Source: Patagioenas fasciata
Taxonomy: Eukaryota > Chordata > Aves > Columbiformes > Columbidae
DNA length: 64,000 nt
NCBI RefSeq assembly: GCF_037038585.1
Contig: NC_092560.1
Span: forward strand, 60,060,049-60,124,048
Reading direction: 5' to 3'
Shown piece after piece: positions 14,392-27,745 of this stretch. Within the stretch, counting starts at the first letter, position 1. Every line of letters starts with the position of its first letter. The position numbers and the translations under genes were made by a program. The notes beneath the pieces were generated by a model, which did not search any database, was not told where the DNA came from, and worked only from the letters and a program-made list of their open reading frames with translations.

Positions 14392-16227
14392 CAAGATGAA
14401 ATTAATGCATGTTTTTCCACTCAGGAGATAACATTAAAAACACATTTGTGGTTGAGAAAATGCAGGTAGGTAGCAGCACAGCTTAGAGTTTTAGAATTAT
14501 GCATTGTATTTTTGACTCCAAAGACAGACACCAAGGAAAATACAGACTGATGTTAGTACTAGAAATCAGATTGTCTCACTACTTGGTTCCTCTTTGGGTG
14601 GGATGTCTGTTCAGTTGTAACTTTATGAAACCAAGATCAAAGGCAGCAGAAGTTCAGTTTTTCAGATTTGATCTGCTCTTTGTCCCAGCTAACACTGCCC
14701 AGTACCACACATGCTGCATCATCACAGTGAGAGACTCACAGGGAGTGCTCACATACAGCAAATCAGGTCCACATTCTGGGTATTCAGGATAAGGCCACAG
14801 GACTGCAGTGTTTGTATCATCTATTGCAATTGAACAATCTGAATCATTTGCATTTAGAAAGCAATCTTTTACATGTTATTTTTCTCTCTAACATGTGCAT
14901 ATAGGGCTGAACTCTGTGTTCTGTGCCATGCTTATCCATGTTAACCTAATTCTTATTCACCTGAACATGAGAGGTATTTTAAAATAAATTGTCTGATAGA
15001 AATAAATGAAGTAGAGGAGAATTCCTGTTTCGTGTGACAAGATTCATGCTGAAGCAGCGTTTTCACATACTTTTGACCAAAGAAGGATATAACAGTTTAA
15101 AAGTGAAAAGGAGTATGGTGAATCTGCTACCTGACAAATAAGTCTGCGTATCAAAAGATTTTGCTAACCAGTCTGACACATAAATGGCACATGATGTCAA
15201 CTTCTGTTAAAGTCTTTTTAAATTATGACAGCCTGGAAAAACAAGAATTGTTTTCCAAGAAAAGAGTTTCAGTTGAATTCTATATATTATTCCCAAGCAT
15301 TAAAAACACATCAACAACAACACTGCAGCCAGGAACCATATGAGTTTTACAATCACTCTTCTTGTGGCATATGAGTAGGACTGACTGCCAGGAAGATGTT
15401 AACCTTGGATCCCCTGGCAGTCCCTCACTGTTGTGAAAAACACTTCAGATATCATATGCCTTTCCATAATGATTTTTTTTTATGCATTTGTAAAAGCAAA
15501 GTATATGCTGATTAAAGTATTATTTGTTATGGTGTATCAACAGGTTGAATGGAATTCAAGCAACAAATCTAACAAAAAGCAGTTAATTTATCAAAAGTCT
15601 TGATTTAGCAATTATTTTGAATTGACTTGAGAGAAAGAAGCAGCTTTGCCTGCTGTGGTAGTTACAAACCTCTAGTCTATGTTTCAGTGCAAATAAATTG
15701 ATTGAATTGTTCCTATGCAATTGTCAAACTGTGCAGAACATGACTGTAAAGATAGAATAGCAACATTTTGTATAGTAAGACGTTTTGAATTAAATCACTT
15801 TGGGAGTCCCCATTAATTCAAACAAGATTTCATTAGGTCTTAGCAGAATAACTATAAACTGAAGTACTTGCATTTTGTAATGTTTCATCAACAGCTACCA
15901 TGACTTTTTAACTAAATGTAGAGCTTCCAACAGGGTGAACATCGGAAGCCCCTAGTTAAATTATCCAAATTTCAAGGTCAGATAAGAACAACTTTCAATG
16001 TCCTTGAGCACAGGAGAAAAAGAAGCTCCCATCTTTTCCAAAAACACAGAAAGAAACATTTTAACAACTTCACCTGAACAATTTCAGAACAAACTTCATA
16101 GTGAACACTGAACATGGCGTGTTCAGAAGTCCTCACAGACCTTTTCGTTTTCTCTAGGTGTTATTGAAATGGTAGTCCTCAAACACCAAAAACATTCCTA
16201 TCTTTTACTCTGCCTATTATTACTATA

Positions 16228-16246
16228 GTTGTTGTTGTTGTTGTTG
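16228..16246. repeat. (GTT)n microsatellite
   Basis: Six perfect GTT units. Confidence 0.85.
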
Positions 16247-17553
16247 CTGTCACTCACCCAGATATAATGGCAATATCATAATTCAAAAAATTCAGTTAAG
16301 TGCAAGGAGCAAGGTACACATATTTCTTGAAGACCACAAAACGTCTTTCAAAAAGCACTCTGCATCTAACAAGATCAAATCCATTATCCTGCTGATCCTG
16401 CTCCATACCCTTACTTGGGTAGCATGAACCTGGATCACACAGTCTCTGACTACTAATAGAAAACATGCAAAAGTCTTCCAGTCATCAGAAACAAGAGAGT
16501 GGCCTGAGTCAAAAGCCTCATAGTGGAACTTCATCTCCTTCATCCTTCTCATACCTGAAAACATGAAGACACCTTGCTGGAGGGTAAGTGGACAGGAGAA
16601 GTCAGTGCAAAATTTCCTGTTGACACCAACTGGGAACGGAATCAGTATCGACGAACAAAACAGACTGTATGTCTGAACAAGATTTTGAGCAACACATTAA
16701 TACTTTATAATTTTACTAAAAGTCTGTGAATCACTTTTAAACTAACCTAGTTTGTACCATTAGACTGACTGGTCAATGCTTAGCCTCAAATGTAGTTGTT
16801 TAGCTAACCATGCAGGTGGATTGTTGAAGAGTACTGAAACACCTACAGTGTCTCTACAGTTTTGCTTTCTTGAGTGAAATACGTGTGGGTGAGAACCGAA
16901 CATCAGTATTTTCATTGCTCTTAATAAATGTGTAAAATACATCAACAGCCTGATAACTGTTATAGGCTGTAGATACATACTTCTTAAAACAGATTCAGAG
17001 AATAACAGAGCAAATAAAGAATTTCAGGGCTAATCACATTTGTGAGACAGCAGGTTTACAGTTTCTCTGAGTTACTTCTTACATGGTTAGAGGAACCTTG
17101 GTGATCAACAAAGCAATTCTAAAGAATCAAAAACAAAGACTGAATTTTACTGTTTTAGTAAAAGAATTTACTTTATCCAAACCCAAACAGTTCAAAATCA
17201 ATAAACTTTCCAGATTTTTTTCTGCATTAGAAATATCATCCTTGAAAGAAGTGCACTGAAATATAGTATTCCTTGCACATTTCTGCTATACATTGGTACT
17301 TACTATGGACTTTCTGGATAATTCAAAAAGTGGAGAACATGTCAGAAAGACCCAAATCTGTCATCTGTTCTCAGTACCAACCCACAAGTCCTCTGCATCA
17401 TGCTACAGAATTCAATTATGACAATGCAGTCCCTTCTTTGCTTACATACAGTTGGTTGTTCAGGGCATACTTCAAAAAAAAAAGAAAAGAAAGAAAAGAA
17501 TTCCTGTTCTCAAATGAATGAACTGGATTAAGAGTTCCATGTCTGAAGAAACT

Positions 17554-17609
17554 AAAAATAAAAAAAAAAAAAATAAAAAAAATAAAAAATAAAAAAAAAA
17601 AAAAAAAAA
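17554..17609. repeat. A-rich low-complexity tract
   Basis: A runs interrupted by single T residues. A GAAAA-type purine tract precedes it at 17,473-17,500. Confidence 0.9.
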
Positions 17610-19329
17610 CCCAAAACACAAGCACACCAAAAAAACCCCTTCTTACTTACACAAATATGGAGAAATCAAGAAATCATAGCTTCTGTGTTTTGATACAGAA
17701 ATCTATCCTGTGTTAGAATTTGATGGAGTTCCTCTTTTTTTTTTTTTTTTTGCCCATGCTGAAGTTGCTCATCTTCTAAGTGAAGAAACAACCACAAAAT
17801 TGAAAAAGGGATCTACAGGACTTCTAGCATTGAGCTCTTTCTATGTGTTCGAACTTCTGTGTCGACCAAGAATTCAAGAATCCAAGTTAATCTTGGTTTA
17901 TTATAGCCTAATAAAATATCAAAAAGTGGGCAAAGTCTGTTCTGTTTCTTGAATGTCACTTGTTTCAGTCAATAGCAGGAATTTACAAATGCAATGGAAC
18001 CATACCACATCTATTTTTAGGTAAGCAAAAAGTGTCCTTTTAAGGATAGCAGTGTTTGCTGTCATAGTTGTTAGATATTCCCCGACAGGTAAAAATGTAG
18101 TGTTAACAGTAGGCTGCTTATTAGCCATCAGCTATAAGCCCGAGCTGAACCTGGAACAGAACTGATCTTCTTCACAACTGATAAGAACTGAGATTCACAG
18201 TGCTGTATAGCTTGTTTGGTTACTGTGAAAGACATCAGGCACCACAAGTAGATCTGAATCGGGGATATAAATATTATCTGCTGTTGAGTGATCACAAATT
18301 ACATTTTGGTTGGGGGTCTTTTCTGTTAACATTAAGATTGTGAAGCAGTCCACTTTCTGTGTTCAGGACAGGATCTTCCTGAGTGAGTAAAACTTCTATG
18401 GTAGTCTGTCACAACTGATTTTTCCAGGTAGAATTGTGCCTTCTTTATTTTTGAGCAAACCTGAAAATCCTAAGTCTGATCACAAACAAAAATTCAAGTG
18501 TTTCTTCTGTTCTCATGTCAATACTTTCAGAAATGGAAACATATTTGAGGCAAAGAGATTTTTCTTGGGTTTGCACACTTAGGCTAACTGAACTGACTTG
18601 TAACTTTGGGGTGAAAGGGGAGCCAGGTGAGATAAATCTAACGCTTTTATGCTTTTAGCCTCAACATCGTTACTAACTTTCTTGGAGTTCTAATAACTTT
18701 CCTTGATCTCTTTTACAACTACAACTCTTTAAAACAACAAAGCTAGGACCTTTAAAGTGCAAGAAGCACTTGAAATTTCAAACATAGCTGTACTTTGTGA
18801 ATAGATGCATTAAAACTTTATCTGATATATTTCATTCTTCAAGTTTATTTTAATTAATATCCACATTTGCTTCCCCACACACACACATTTGTAACTGATG
18901 ACTTTAGTAACTATCAGAAGATGTTCTCTGCATTCTTCATACCATTAAGCTGAACACAATCTTCAACTACAAAGCAGGTATCATATCCCTTTTAAGGGAA
19001 GTTTGGGGATTTTGCCTATGGTCCTGGACATTTCTAGATGGGTCTTGCCCTTCATTGATATTGAGCAAACCTTTAGCTGTCGGTGCCACATTGCCTTGTT
19101 GCACACACAGCAGTGGCCAGGGATCAAATCAACACTTGGAAAATCAGCACTCCTTCCTCAAGTGCTAAGTACAGCCTTTATGCAAACTGAATAACTCTAA
19201 TGGTGAGGATATCCTCAATGACCTAACTCCTACTTGTGGATTGAAAATTAGACCTAAGAAGGCCAATTGCAAGATAATGCCGTTACAGAGAGGCTTGTGT
19301 ACAAACTGAAAGGTTGAAGTGCACCCTTT

Positions 19330-19520
19330 CAGCACCAGGATTCATCCCCAGCACAGCTGCCCTGCTCTCCCCGGCTGACGCCTGCAAAGGCACTGGAGCT
19401 GGGGGCTCTCAGCATTCGCCTTCACATCCAGGCAGCCGACAGGCCCGGGGCTGTGGCAATGTCCTCGTCACCAACACGTCCCGGGCAGCCGCGCCTGGCA
19501 GAGCCGGGCTCCTAGCTGAT
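19330..19520. other. Small CpG-dense patch in AT-rich desert
   Basis: About 190 bp with roughly ten CpGs, including CCCGGGG, CCCGGGCAGCCGCGCC and GCCGGG, inside AT-rich sequence. It lies within an open plus-strand frame (19314-19619) that looks like a GC-bias artefact ending in a lysine run. It may be a small unmethylated regulatory element or the remnant of an insertion. Confidence 0.35.
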
Positions 19521-22500
19521 GACAGGCAACTCAAATTGGTCCAGGAAGGCTTAAAGGGAAAAGAAAAAAAAAAAAAAGAAAAAAGCATGTCACCTCACAC
19601 TGTGCTATGGTCACTTTAGCTGAGCTGTGAAGCACAGCTCTTTTGAATGCAGAAAGTTCCTCTGATAACCCTGTCGGAGAATGATATGGGGAAGACAAGG
19701 CATGTCTTAGAAATGCATGACTTTTAAGCCATTGGCACTTTAAGTTTTGCTCCCTGTTTTAACTCTTGGTAACTGCTGCAGTCTAGATTGCCTGCATGCA
19801 AAATATAGATTTATCACAAATAAGGGTTCACATATCTCCAGGCGAGAAAGGATCCAAGTTCATGCTTTCAGAGTGACTCATGGTCTTAGGTGCCTTTGGG
19901 TTTTGTTACCACAGAAAGGCATGTGCTAACTATCAGCATGTGCTGAGCACCCTCCCTCTGAAAACAGATCACTATTAAAAATCTGACATTGGGCATCCAA
20001 AGCCATGCTGGAAAATATTCACTATTTCAATCACTTAGTGTGTACTGTCATTTTCCCTTACAAGAGTCACTGAAGGATCACCCATGTTATTTACAGGTAG
20101 TTTTTTGCTTTAAGTCCCATCTGAAACAAAGTAGTTGCAGGAGTCAGGTCTCTGTGATCCCAAGCACAGCTACTGAAGGTAACCCAGACATGGACACAAC
20201 AGCTCGGTCTTACTACACAAAGTTCCCACAAGTTTTATAGCAGTGAGCAGTCATTATTTTAGAGACAAGGGTCTCTTCCACGGTGAGTCGATGACAAAAG
20301 GCAGATGTCACCAGAATGAACAATTCAGAGCACAGAGGGTAACTTGTCTCTCTCAGAACCAAAATAAAGGTAGAAAAAACAAGTATTGAATATTTATATA
20401 TCTTAATCCCCTCATGCACACTAGTAGTAGATTTTTCAGACCGAGAAACATAAATCAATACAATAGGATTTTCATACTGCTTTCAGATTTTAGATTATGC
20501 TTTATGTATCAAAAAGTATTCACATTATTGGATGCTATAATGGAAAACAAATCTTCAAAATTAATCTCTCTGTGTTTCAAATGTGGGAACTGGGAAAATA
20601 CTATGTCATTAATGCTGTATGAAAACTGTCTTGTCCAGCTGGAATTGTTGTGCTTTCTTAAAATGAAAATGGGAAAGACAAGTTCTGGGCTGTATTTCAG
20701 TCTCATCAACGTGTTTCAGCCCCAGTAGCAGATAATTCTTTGGTATTGCTCATGCCACTTCATGTCTTTGTTGCTCAGTTTCCTTTTTTTTTTTTTTGTA
20801 GAGGAGAAAAAAACTGTTCTATGGACTAATTGACAAATTGTATGAAGTCAATTAATATTGCTTAATATTTTTATTAATCTCTCTTCTGACATATTTACTC
20901 TCAACTGTTCTAAACTGACATGTATTTCTTAAGTTTCATAAAATGAAAAGCAACAAAATTAGTTACAACTGTAGTGGAGTCATATTTGCCTTGAACACTT
21001 TTGAGACACGCTATCTATGGAGGCACTTACATGGCCCTCATCATTATTATATCTTGGCACTTAGCAATCACTAATGGTTTTTATCCTCCTACTACCTCTC
21101 TGAGATAGGGCAGGATTGGTGTTATCTTTGTTATTCAGGTGGAGAAGTGAGGTCCAGGTTAACTAAGAACAGAGTCACATCACACGTTTGTGCCTGAGTC
21201 AAATGTGTCACAGATATGTGCCAAGACCGTCTATCTAGTAAGGGCTCTTGCGCTTCTCAGAACAGCATAGTTCACAAAGTCTAGGATGAAGTATGTGACA
21301 GTCAAGGACAAACCTTTCTTGGTCAAGGATAACATACTTTCGGAGAAATCCAAGGCCTGAAAATTGTTAAGAAATGGTGGAAAACTCTGCAATGAAAAAT
21401 CCACCTCTGTTAACACAATGACATGACAATTTCTGACTTTTACCCAGTAAAACCAGCCATTCTCCAATATTGCCTTGGAAAACACTTGCTCTCAGAAGGT
21501 GGTGGAGGACAGAGGCTGGTGCCTTCCACCCTTTGGGACCACCAACTAAACAGCATGGAGGAATTTAACAGCCATGTTAGTTCACTTTCAATGTTTCCCC
21601 ATTTAGTTTCCAGGAAGTACTGTGCAGGCTGTCAAGAGTCATTGCTCCAGGCTGGCTACAAAGGACGCTTCTTCATATTCTTTAGAGAACAGAGCAAAAA
21701 TGTTTTATTTCTTCTTTAATGAAAAGTTTAGATTCTGGAGGAAGATATCGGTGACACTTTGTATAACACCCTCTCCTACTCTGCTTAGTCACCTTTGTCA
21801 GATATTCAGAAACACTGCCCATGCTGTTTGAACTCCCTAATCTAGCTCTGTTGTCCTCTCTCTGAGTTTGATCCAAAGCCTCTGGGTATTATTCCACTGA
21901 TTCCAATGGGCTCTGCATCAAGTTGCTGAATTGTTGTCTAAACAGGTGCTATTAGCTTTAAAGTTACAAACTGAATATTTGACCTGTCTATAAACAGTAT
22001 GTGTAAAGAGGTAATTTTAAAATTTTTTTTATTATTATTTTTTTTTTTAAGGAAAAAAGGAATAAAGCCTTTAATGTTGGAAAGAAAATCATCTCTGAAT
22101 CTCACTTTGTGTGGATATGAATAGTGCTTATCTCAGGACTGTACGTAAAAGTATGAGTAGACATTACATTGCAGGTTTCTCTTCATTGTTAAAGACAGAA
22201 TTAATCAAATACAGTGCTTTAAAGAACAAATAGGAATCTGTGTTGCATGTAGTCCTGCACCCAGTTCATAGTTGCAGACTCAGCTGTCAATTTTGTTAAC
22301 ATAAATTCTGTTAGTGAAAGGTTGGTGATTATCTTGGGACCAGAGAGACCTTTTTTGTTTCAAAGTTAAAACAATTTGCTCAAAAACAATGGCAATGCAG
22401 AACATACATTTATTTGTTTATTTTGAAAGAATCAGCCACAAGTAGCTAGTTCACAGAAGTATTTTTAGTGGTTATCTTTAAGGATGTTTTGAATTTAAGG

Positions 22501-25443
22501 TCTTACTGTAATAGTAAACCCAGGAATGTGTAAGGTTTGTGTGTACCTGGTTTAAAAGATTGGTTTGTTTTGTTTGTTTGTTTTTTTTTTTCTATTCTTT
22601 TCTGAAAGAAGCACAAAATGTCTGTCAAGCTTAAATATGATGCAGATCATGTTTCTATGTCTGTTAGGTGATCCTTGCTGGGCAGTCTGGCTCTTGTCAG
22701 TAATTCTTCAACTGCTTTGCTGCCGTGGAATTACTGTAGAGGGTTAGGAGTTGGGACTGGTGGGAGGGATTCTTTGTCCCAGTTGCATTTAAAATTACAT
22801 CTAATCTTATCAAGGAGCTCGTCATTGTTTCTGGCTGCCTATAGCAGGTACAGTACGGCTTTTGTTCAAGTCTGTTGCTTTACCAAATAAAGGCAAGAAC
22901 TGCTTGCTTTTCTCATACAAGTAGTCCAATTGATTACTGCAGGAATACTCACATGAGTAAGGTAAACAGGATTTGGCAATAAAATCCATTAAAAAGAATT
23001 GGAACAAAATATTCTCCCAGTGGAAGCATATGCTGACTGAAAAGTGTTTAAAGAGACAGGTAAAATGAATAGATATCATTCAAATGTAGATGCCAGGTCT
23101 GTTTGAAGCAAATGAAAGTATGAAAGAGCATGAAATAAAGAACAAAATCAAAACAGCAAGTGGATACTAAAAATTTCTAATCATTCAACAAAAATGAAAA
23201 CATTTTCTGGAATGGAAATATTTTAATTTACAATTGTCTTTGAAACCTTTGAGTAACAGTAGAATATCTTGAGAGGTGGAAGTATGCATAACAGGTATTT
23301 TCTCTAAACTTTTAAGAACTCCATGTGGTTTCACTAAAAATTGTGAATGCCTTTGAGGTGTAAAAAATGCCTTCACGTGCTTATATGTAGATTTGAATAT
23401 TTAGATTTTTGTATTCAGCTTGAAAATGGTGGCATCCCTACAACTGAAAAAATATTTGCTTACCTTCCAAGAGAGTTATGAAAATACAAGCAGACCAAAA
23501 CAAGCATACAGATTTAATGCCTGCTTCTTGCAGTGCTTTTCCCGTAAAAGTTCCTAGATCTCTTCTTGTATTCACCAGATATTTAATCTTTAAGGGTTAG
23601 TCCTCAGCTGGCATCATTTACTTTCCCTAGCTGGAATTGCTGCAGGCTTAACAAGAAAGTAGGTGTTGTAAGCAGTATTTCTGCCTTCATTTTAAAGACT
23701 TGCCCTGACCAGTACTGAGCAAATTATTGACAATGTAATACTAACACCAAAAGAAACAATACCAAGAGCAGACCACCAGTGTCAATAAAGATTCCAAGTT
23801 AAATCAGACAGAAATAATTGGTATTAAGTAATAATGGAAACTCTATTCATATCATTTTATAATTGAGATGCAAAGTGTAACTTGTTCAAGCAGGCTTCAT
23901 TTGACATCATGAAAGAGATGTTGAATTAGCCACAGCTGTTTGCAGATGCATAACTCACCCCAGCAAAAGTTACTGAACATTTTAAAGGAGTGTTGGAAGA
24001 ACCAAAATCTAAACAAGGTAACAGAATTGAAGTTTCCTGCAAGTTGAGCATTTTTTCCCAAAATGTTAACATGTGTATAGTTCACCAGAATTTGCGGCTG
24101 TTTCCTTAGAGATCAAAGTAAGCACTACAGTTTCTGATCAGCATAGACAAGTGTCCCTGCAAACAGCTTCAGAGCAACTCTGTTCATAGTGCAGCACTGG
24201 TTATCAGCACAGCAACACTTCCATTATAACAACAGCCTATCAAACATTGCTAATAATTGATCAATTATGAAAAAAAAAAAAAAAAGGGCATTTCTCATCC
24301 TTCAAGATCATAACTTTCCCCTGACATTACAGGTGCTATACTTAGGTGAGTTCTAAGTCAATGGCTTCAGTTAGGAGCCTAAAATTCAGTAAATGATTTC
24401 AAGTTTTATTGACAAAAAATAAAATGAAGGAATGTTCAGAGACTAGGACTGTTGAATAACAAGAGGGAATAGATAATTTGTACATGACAACATAGACAAT
24501 ATCATGGGGATAAATGACAATGTATTTTTCTCACAAATACATCAACAGTGCATGATCTAGATAGTGATCGATAGGCGTATGAAAGTAGAGGACTCTAAGT
24601 AAATTAGAATGAATTCAATGAAATTATTTCTGCAAGACATTACCAAAATAACTACCTGAGTAGGAGTCATAGAGGATGTGGATAATGAGAATTTCTGCAG
24701 CTATACCAGACAGGAAAAAAAACCAACCAAACAAACAAAAAAAAACAACACACCAAACATATACGTACTCTGATTATCTATATACGCCAATCACTACCCG
24801 ACAAGAGTATGTTGATGAGAGGCTATCTCCACTTGTTTACTTACGTGATTTTTGCATATTCCCATTAGACAGAACTAGTTACTGTTTTGGGGAGCATATG
24901 TAAGACCTTTGCGTTCGATCTTTCCATATCAAGTGCAACAAAAGGTAGAGTAAATGTGCCCATGTCCATGTTGTTTGTTTCGTCTTTATCTCAGCTGACT
25001 GTTCCTGACATTGTTACCAAGAAGGGTATAGCAAGACATTTTCTGTTTGTAGGTGTTTTGAACACAGAACACAAAATTAAACATCCTGTCTTGTGAAAAC
25101 ATTACAGACTGATTTGAATCATTGTCAAAAATCTTAACAAGGAAAAAGTAGTTTTCGAGCAGCACAGAGTGGCCTAGAACAATCTTATTATAATAATCCT
25201 AATAATCATAATAATAACACATTTACACCTGTTTATTAAATAAGATCTTTGGCATATCAGCTATAAAATATTTTTTCAAATATCACAGTACATATGTTGC
25301 CCACAAATTGAGTTCTACAGCTAAATATAAATGATATTTCACTTAGTTAGGATATTTCTATGGTAAATAACGGTTAGGACATAAAATACTAAAACACGTA
25401 TTACTTCTCTACACTCCCCTACTCTTCAATTGTTTTTGCCAAA

Positions 25444-27745
25444 TGGAATCGTAGAAAGCCTTGAGTTGGAAGGGACCCACAAGGATCATCAGGTCCAGCT
25501 CCTGTCCCTGCATGGGACAACCCCATAGTTCACATCATGTGTGTAAAGGCATTGTCCAGTCTCTTCTTGAACACTGTCAGGCTTGGGGTTTTGACACTTC
25601 CCTGGGGAGCCTGTTCCAGTGTTCTACCGTCCTATGGGTGAAGAACCTTTTCCTAATGTCCAACCTAAATCTCCCCTGGCACATCTTCCTGCCCTCAGGT
25701 CCTGTCATTGGTCACCAGAGAGAAGAGATCAGCACCTGCCCCTCCTCCTCCACTTGTGAGGAAGCTGTAGACGTGGTGAGCTGTCCCCTCAGTCTTCTCT
25801 TCTCCAGCCTGAATAATACAAGTGACTTCAGATACTCCTCACATCGCTTCCGCTACAAACCCTTCAAAAACATCACAGCCCTCTTCTGGACACTCTCCAG
25901 TAGCTTTATATCCTTTTTATGCTGTGTCACCCAGAACTGCACACAGTGCTCCAGGTGAGGCCGCACCAGTGCAGAGCAGAGCGGGACAATCACCTCCCTG
26001 CCCGGCTGGCAATGCTATGCTGGATGCACCCAGGACACGGTTGCCCTCTTGGCTGCCAGGGCACACTGTTGGCTCATGTTCAACTTGCCATTGACCAGAA
26101 TCTCCAGATTCCTCTCTGCAGAGCTGCTTTCCACCATCTCATTCCCCAGTTTGCATGTACAGCCAGGGTTGTCGTGTTCAAAATTGGGCACTTGCCCTTG
26201 TTGAACTTCATGCAGTTGGTGATTTCCTGGTTCTCCAATTTGTCCAGATCCCCCTGCAGGACTTCTCTGCCCTCAAGAGTGTCAACAGTTCCTCCCAATT
26301 TTGTGTCACCAGTGAACTTACTTAGTATTCCCTCAAGTCCTGTGTTTAAATCATTTATAAAGACATTGAAGAGTGCTGGCCCTAAGATGGATCCCTGCAG
26401 AATCCCACTAGTGACTGGTAGTCAGCCTGACATAACCCCTTTTACTAGAACCCTTTGAGCCCATCCCATCAACCAATTGCTCACACACTGCATTGGGTGT
26501 TTATCCAGCTGTGTGCTGGACATCTTGTCCAGGACCATACTGTGAGAGACAGTAACAAAGGCTTTCATGAAATTCAAAAATATCACATTGACAGGCTTCC
26601 CTTTGTCAACTAGGTAGGTAATCTTGTGGTAGAAAGAATTTAAGTTTGTTAAGCAGGACTTTCCCCTCATGAACCCGTACTAGCTGGGACTACTGACTGT
26701 GTTGTCATTCCGATGTTTCTCAATAACTCTCAGACTAATCTTCTCAATGATTTTGCTGGGCACAGAGTTGAGGTTGACAGGCCTGTAGTTGCCAGGGTCA
26801 TCCCTGTTGCTCTTCTTGTAGACTGGGATAACATTTGCCAGTTTCCAGTCATCTGGGACCTCTCCAGATTCCCAGGAGCACTGAAAAATTGTGGAGAGAG
26901 GTCTTACTATGACATCAGCCAGCTGTTCAAGAACACTTGGATGAATCCCATCAGGCCCTGTTGACTTGTCGGGATCTATCTGGAGTACCAAATCCTGTAC
27001 AAGTTCAGGATTTATTGGGAGTTTATCATTCTCACAGCCATGGTTTACTAAGCCAGGTCTATGGGCTCTCCCAAGTTCATCTTCAGTGTTGAAAACCAAG
27101 TCAAAGAAAGTATTAAATGTCTCAGCTTTGCCTATGTCCCTGTTTATAAGGTGGCCATGCTTATCAATTAATGGGCCAATGTTATTTTTAGTTTGCCTTT
27201 TGCCCTTAATATATTTTTAAAAGCCTTTTTTATTGTTCTTCACAGTACTAGCCAGCTTCAATTCTAATTGAGCTTTGGCTGCATGAATTTCCTCCCTGCA
27301 GTGGTGAGCAGCATCTCTGTAATTCTCCCATGACACCTGATCTTGCTTCCACTGACCATATAACTTATTTTTTCACTGTATTTCAAGAAGAAGATTTCTG
27401 CTCAACCAAGATGGGGTTTTTTGCATCACCTGCTAGATTTTTGGCATTTTGGAATGGCCTGGTCCTGTGTTCTTAATAGGTGGTACTTAAAAAGCAAACA
27501 ACACTGCTGGAACCAAGCACCTTCAAAAGCTTCTTCCCAAGGAATCTTGCTATTTCTCTGAACAGCCTGAAGTCTACTCTCTTCATATCTAGAGTTGAGG
27601 TTTTGGTGTCGGTTTTTCTCACATTAACATACATTATGAACCTGACTGCTTCGTTGTCACTTCGGCCAAGGCAGCCACCATTTGGCACTTCTCCCACAAG
27701 ACCTTCTCTGTTAGTAAGTAGCAGATTAATCTATAATGCCTTCTA
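25444..27745 (-). mobile_element. CR1 LINE, 5'-truncated and inactivated
   Basis: Minus-strand translation gives CR1 ORF2 pieces in order. The end of the endonuclease reads NREGLVGEVPNGGCLGRSDN (about 27,650-27,710). The linker and reverse-transcriptase start follow (26,680-27,400, with DKSTGPDGIHPSVLEQLADV). Then come RT motif A (VIFLNFMKAFVTVSH, in 26422-26670), the motif C region near 26,310 (KFTGDTKLGG) and the thumb part (26080-26298). The 3' end near 25,444-25,500 matches the CR1 terminus (sense GGTCCCTTCCAACTCAAGG). The element lacks its 5' half and ORF1, has several stops and frameshifts, and has lost catalytic residues (SDH to SDN, the motif A Asp to Asn, ADD to TGD). It is a dead copy. 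Long plus-strand frames here are antisense shadows. Confidence 0.95.

Larger units (their letters stand above)
14392..25443. other. Intergenic desert, no gene seen
   Basis: AT-rich unique sequence with simple repeats, the small CpG-dense patch at 19,330-19,520 and a perfect 16-bp palindrome at 24,253-24,268. No coding signal is recognised. Confidence 0.6.

Noticed and set aside
25461..26458. Two long plus-strand open frames (165 and 179 codons)
   Set aside because: They are antisense to the CR1 reverse-transcriptase region and arise from its composition.
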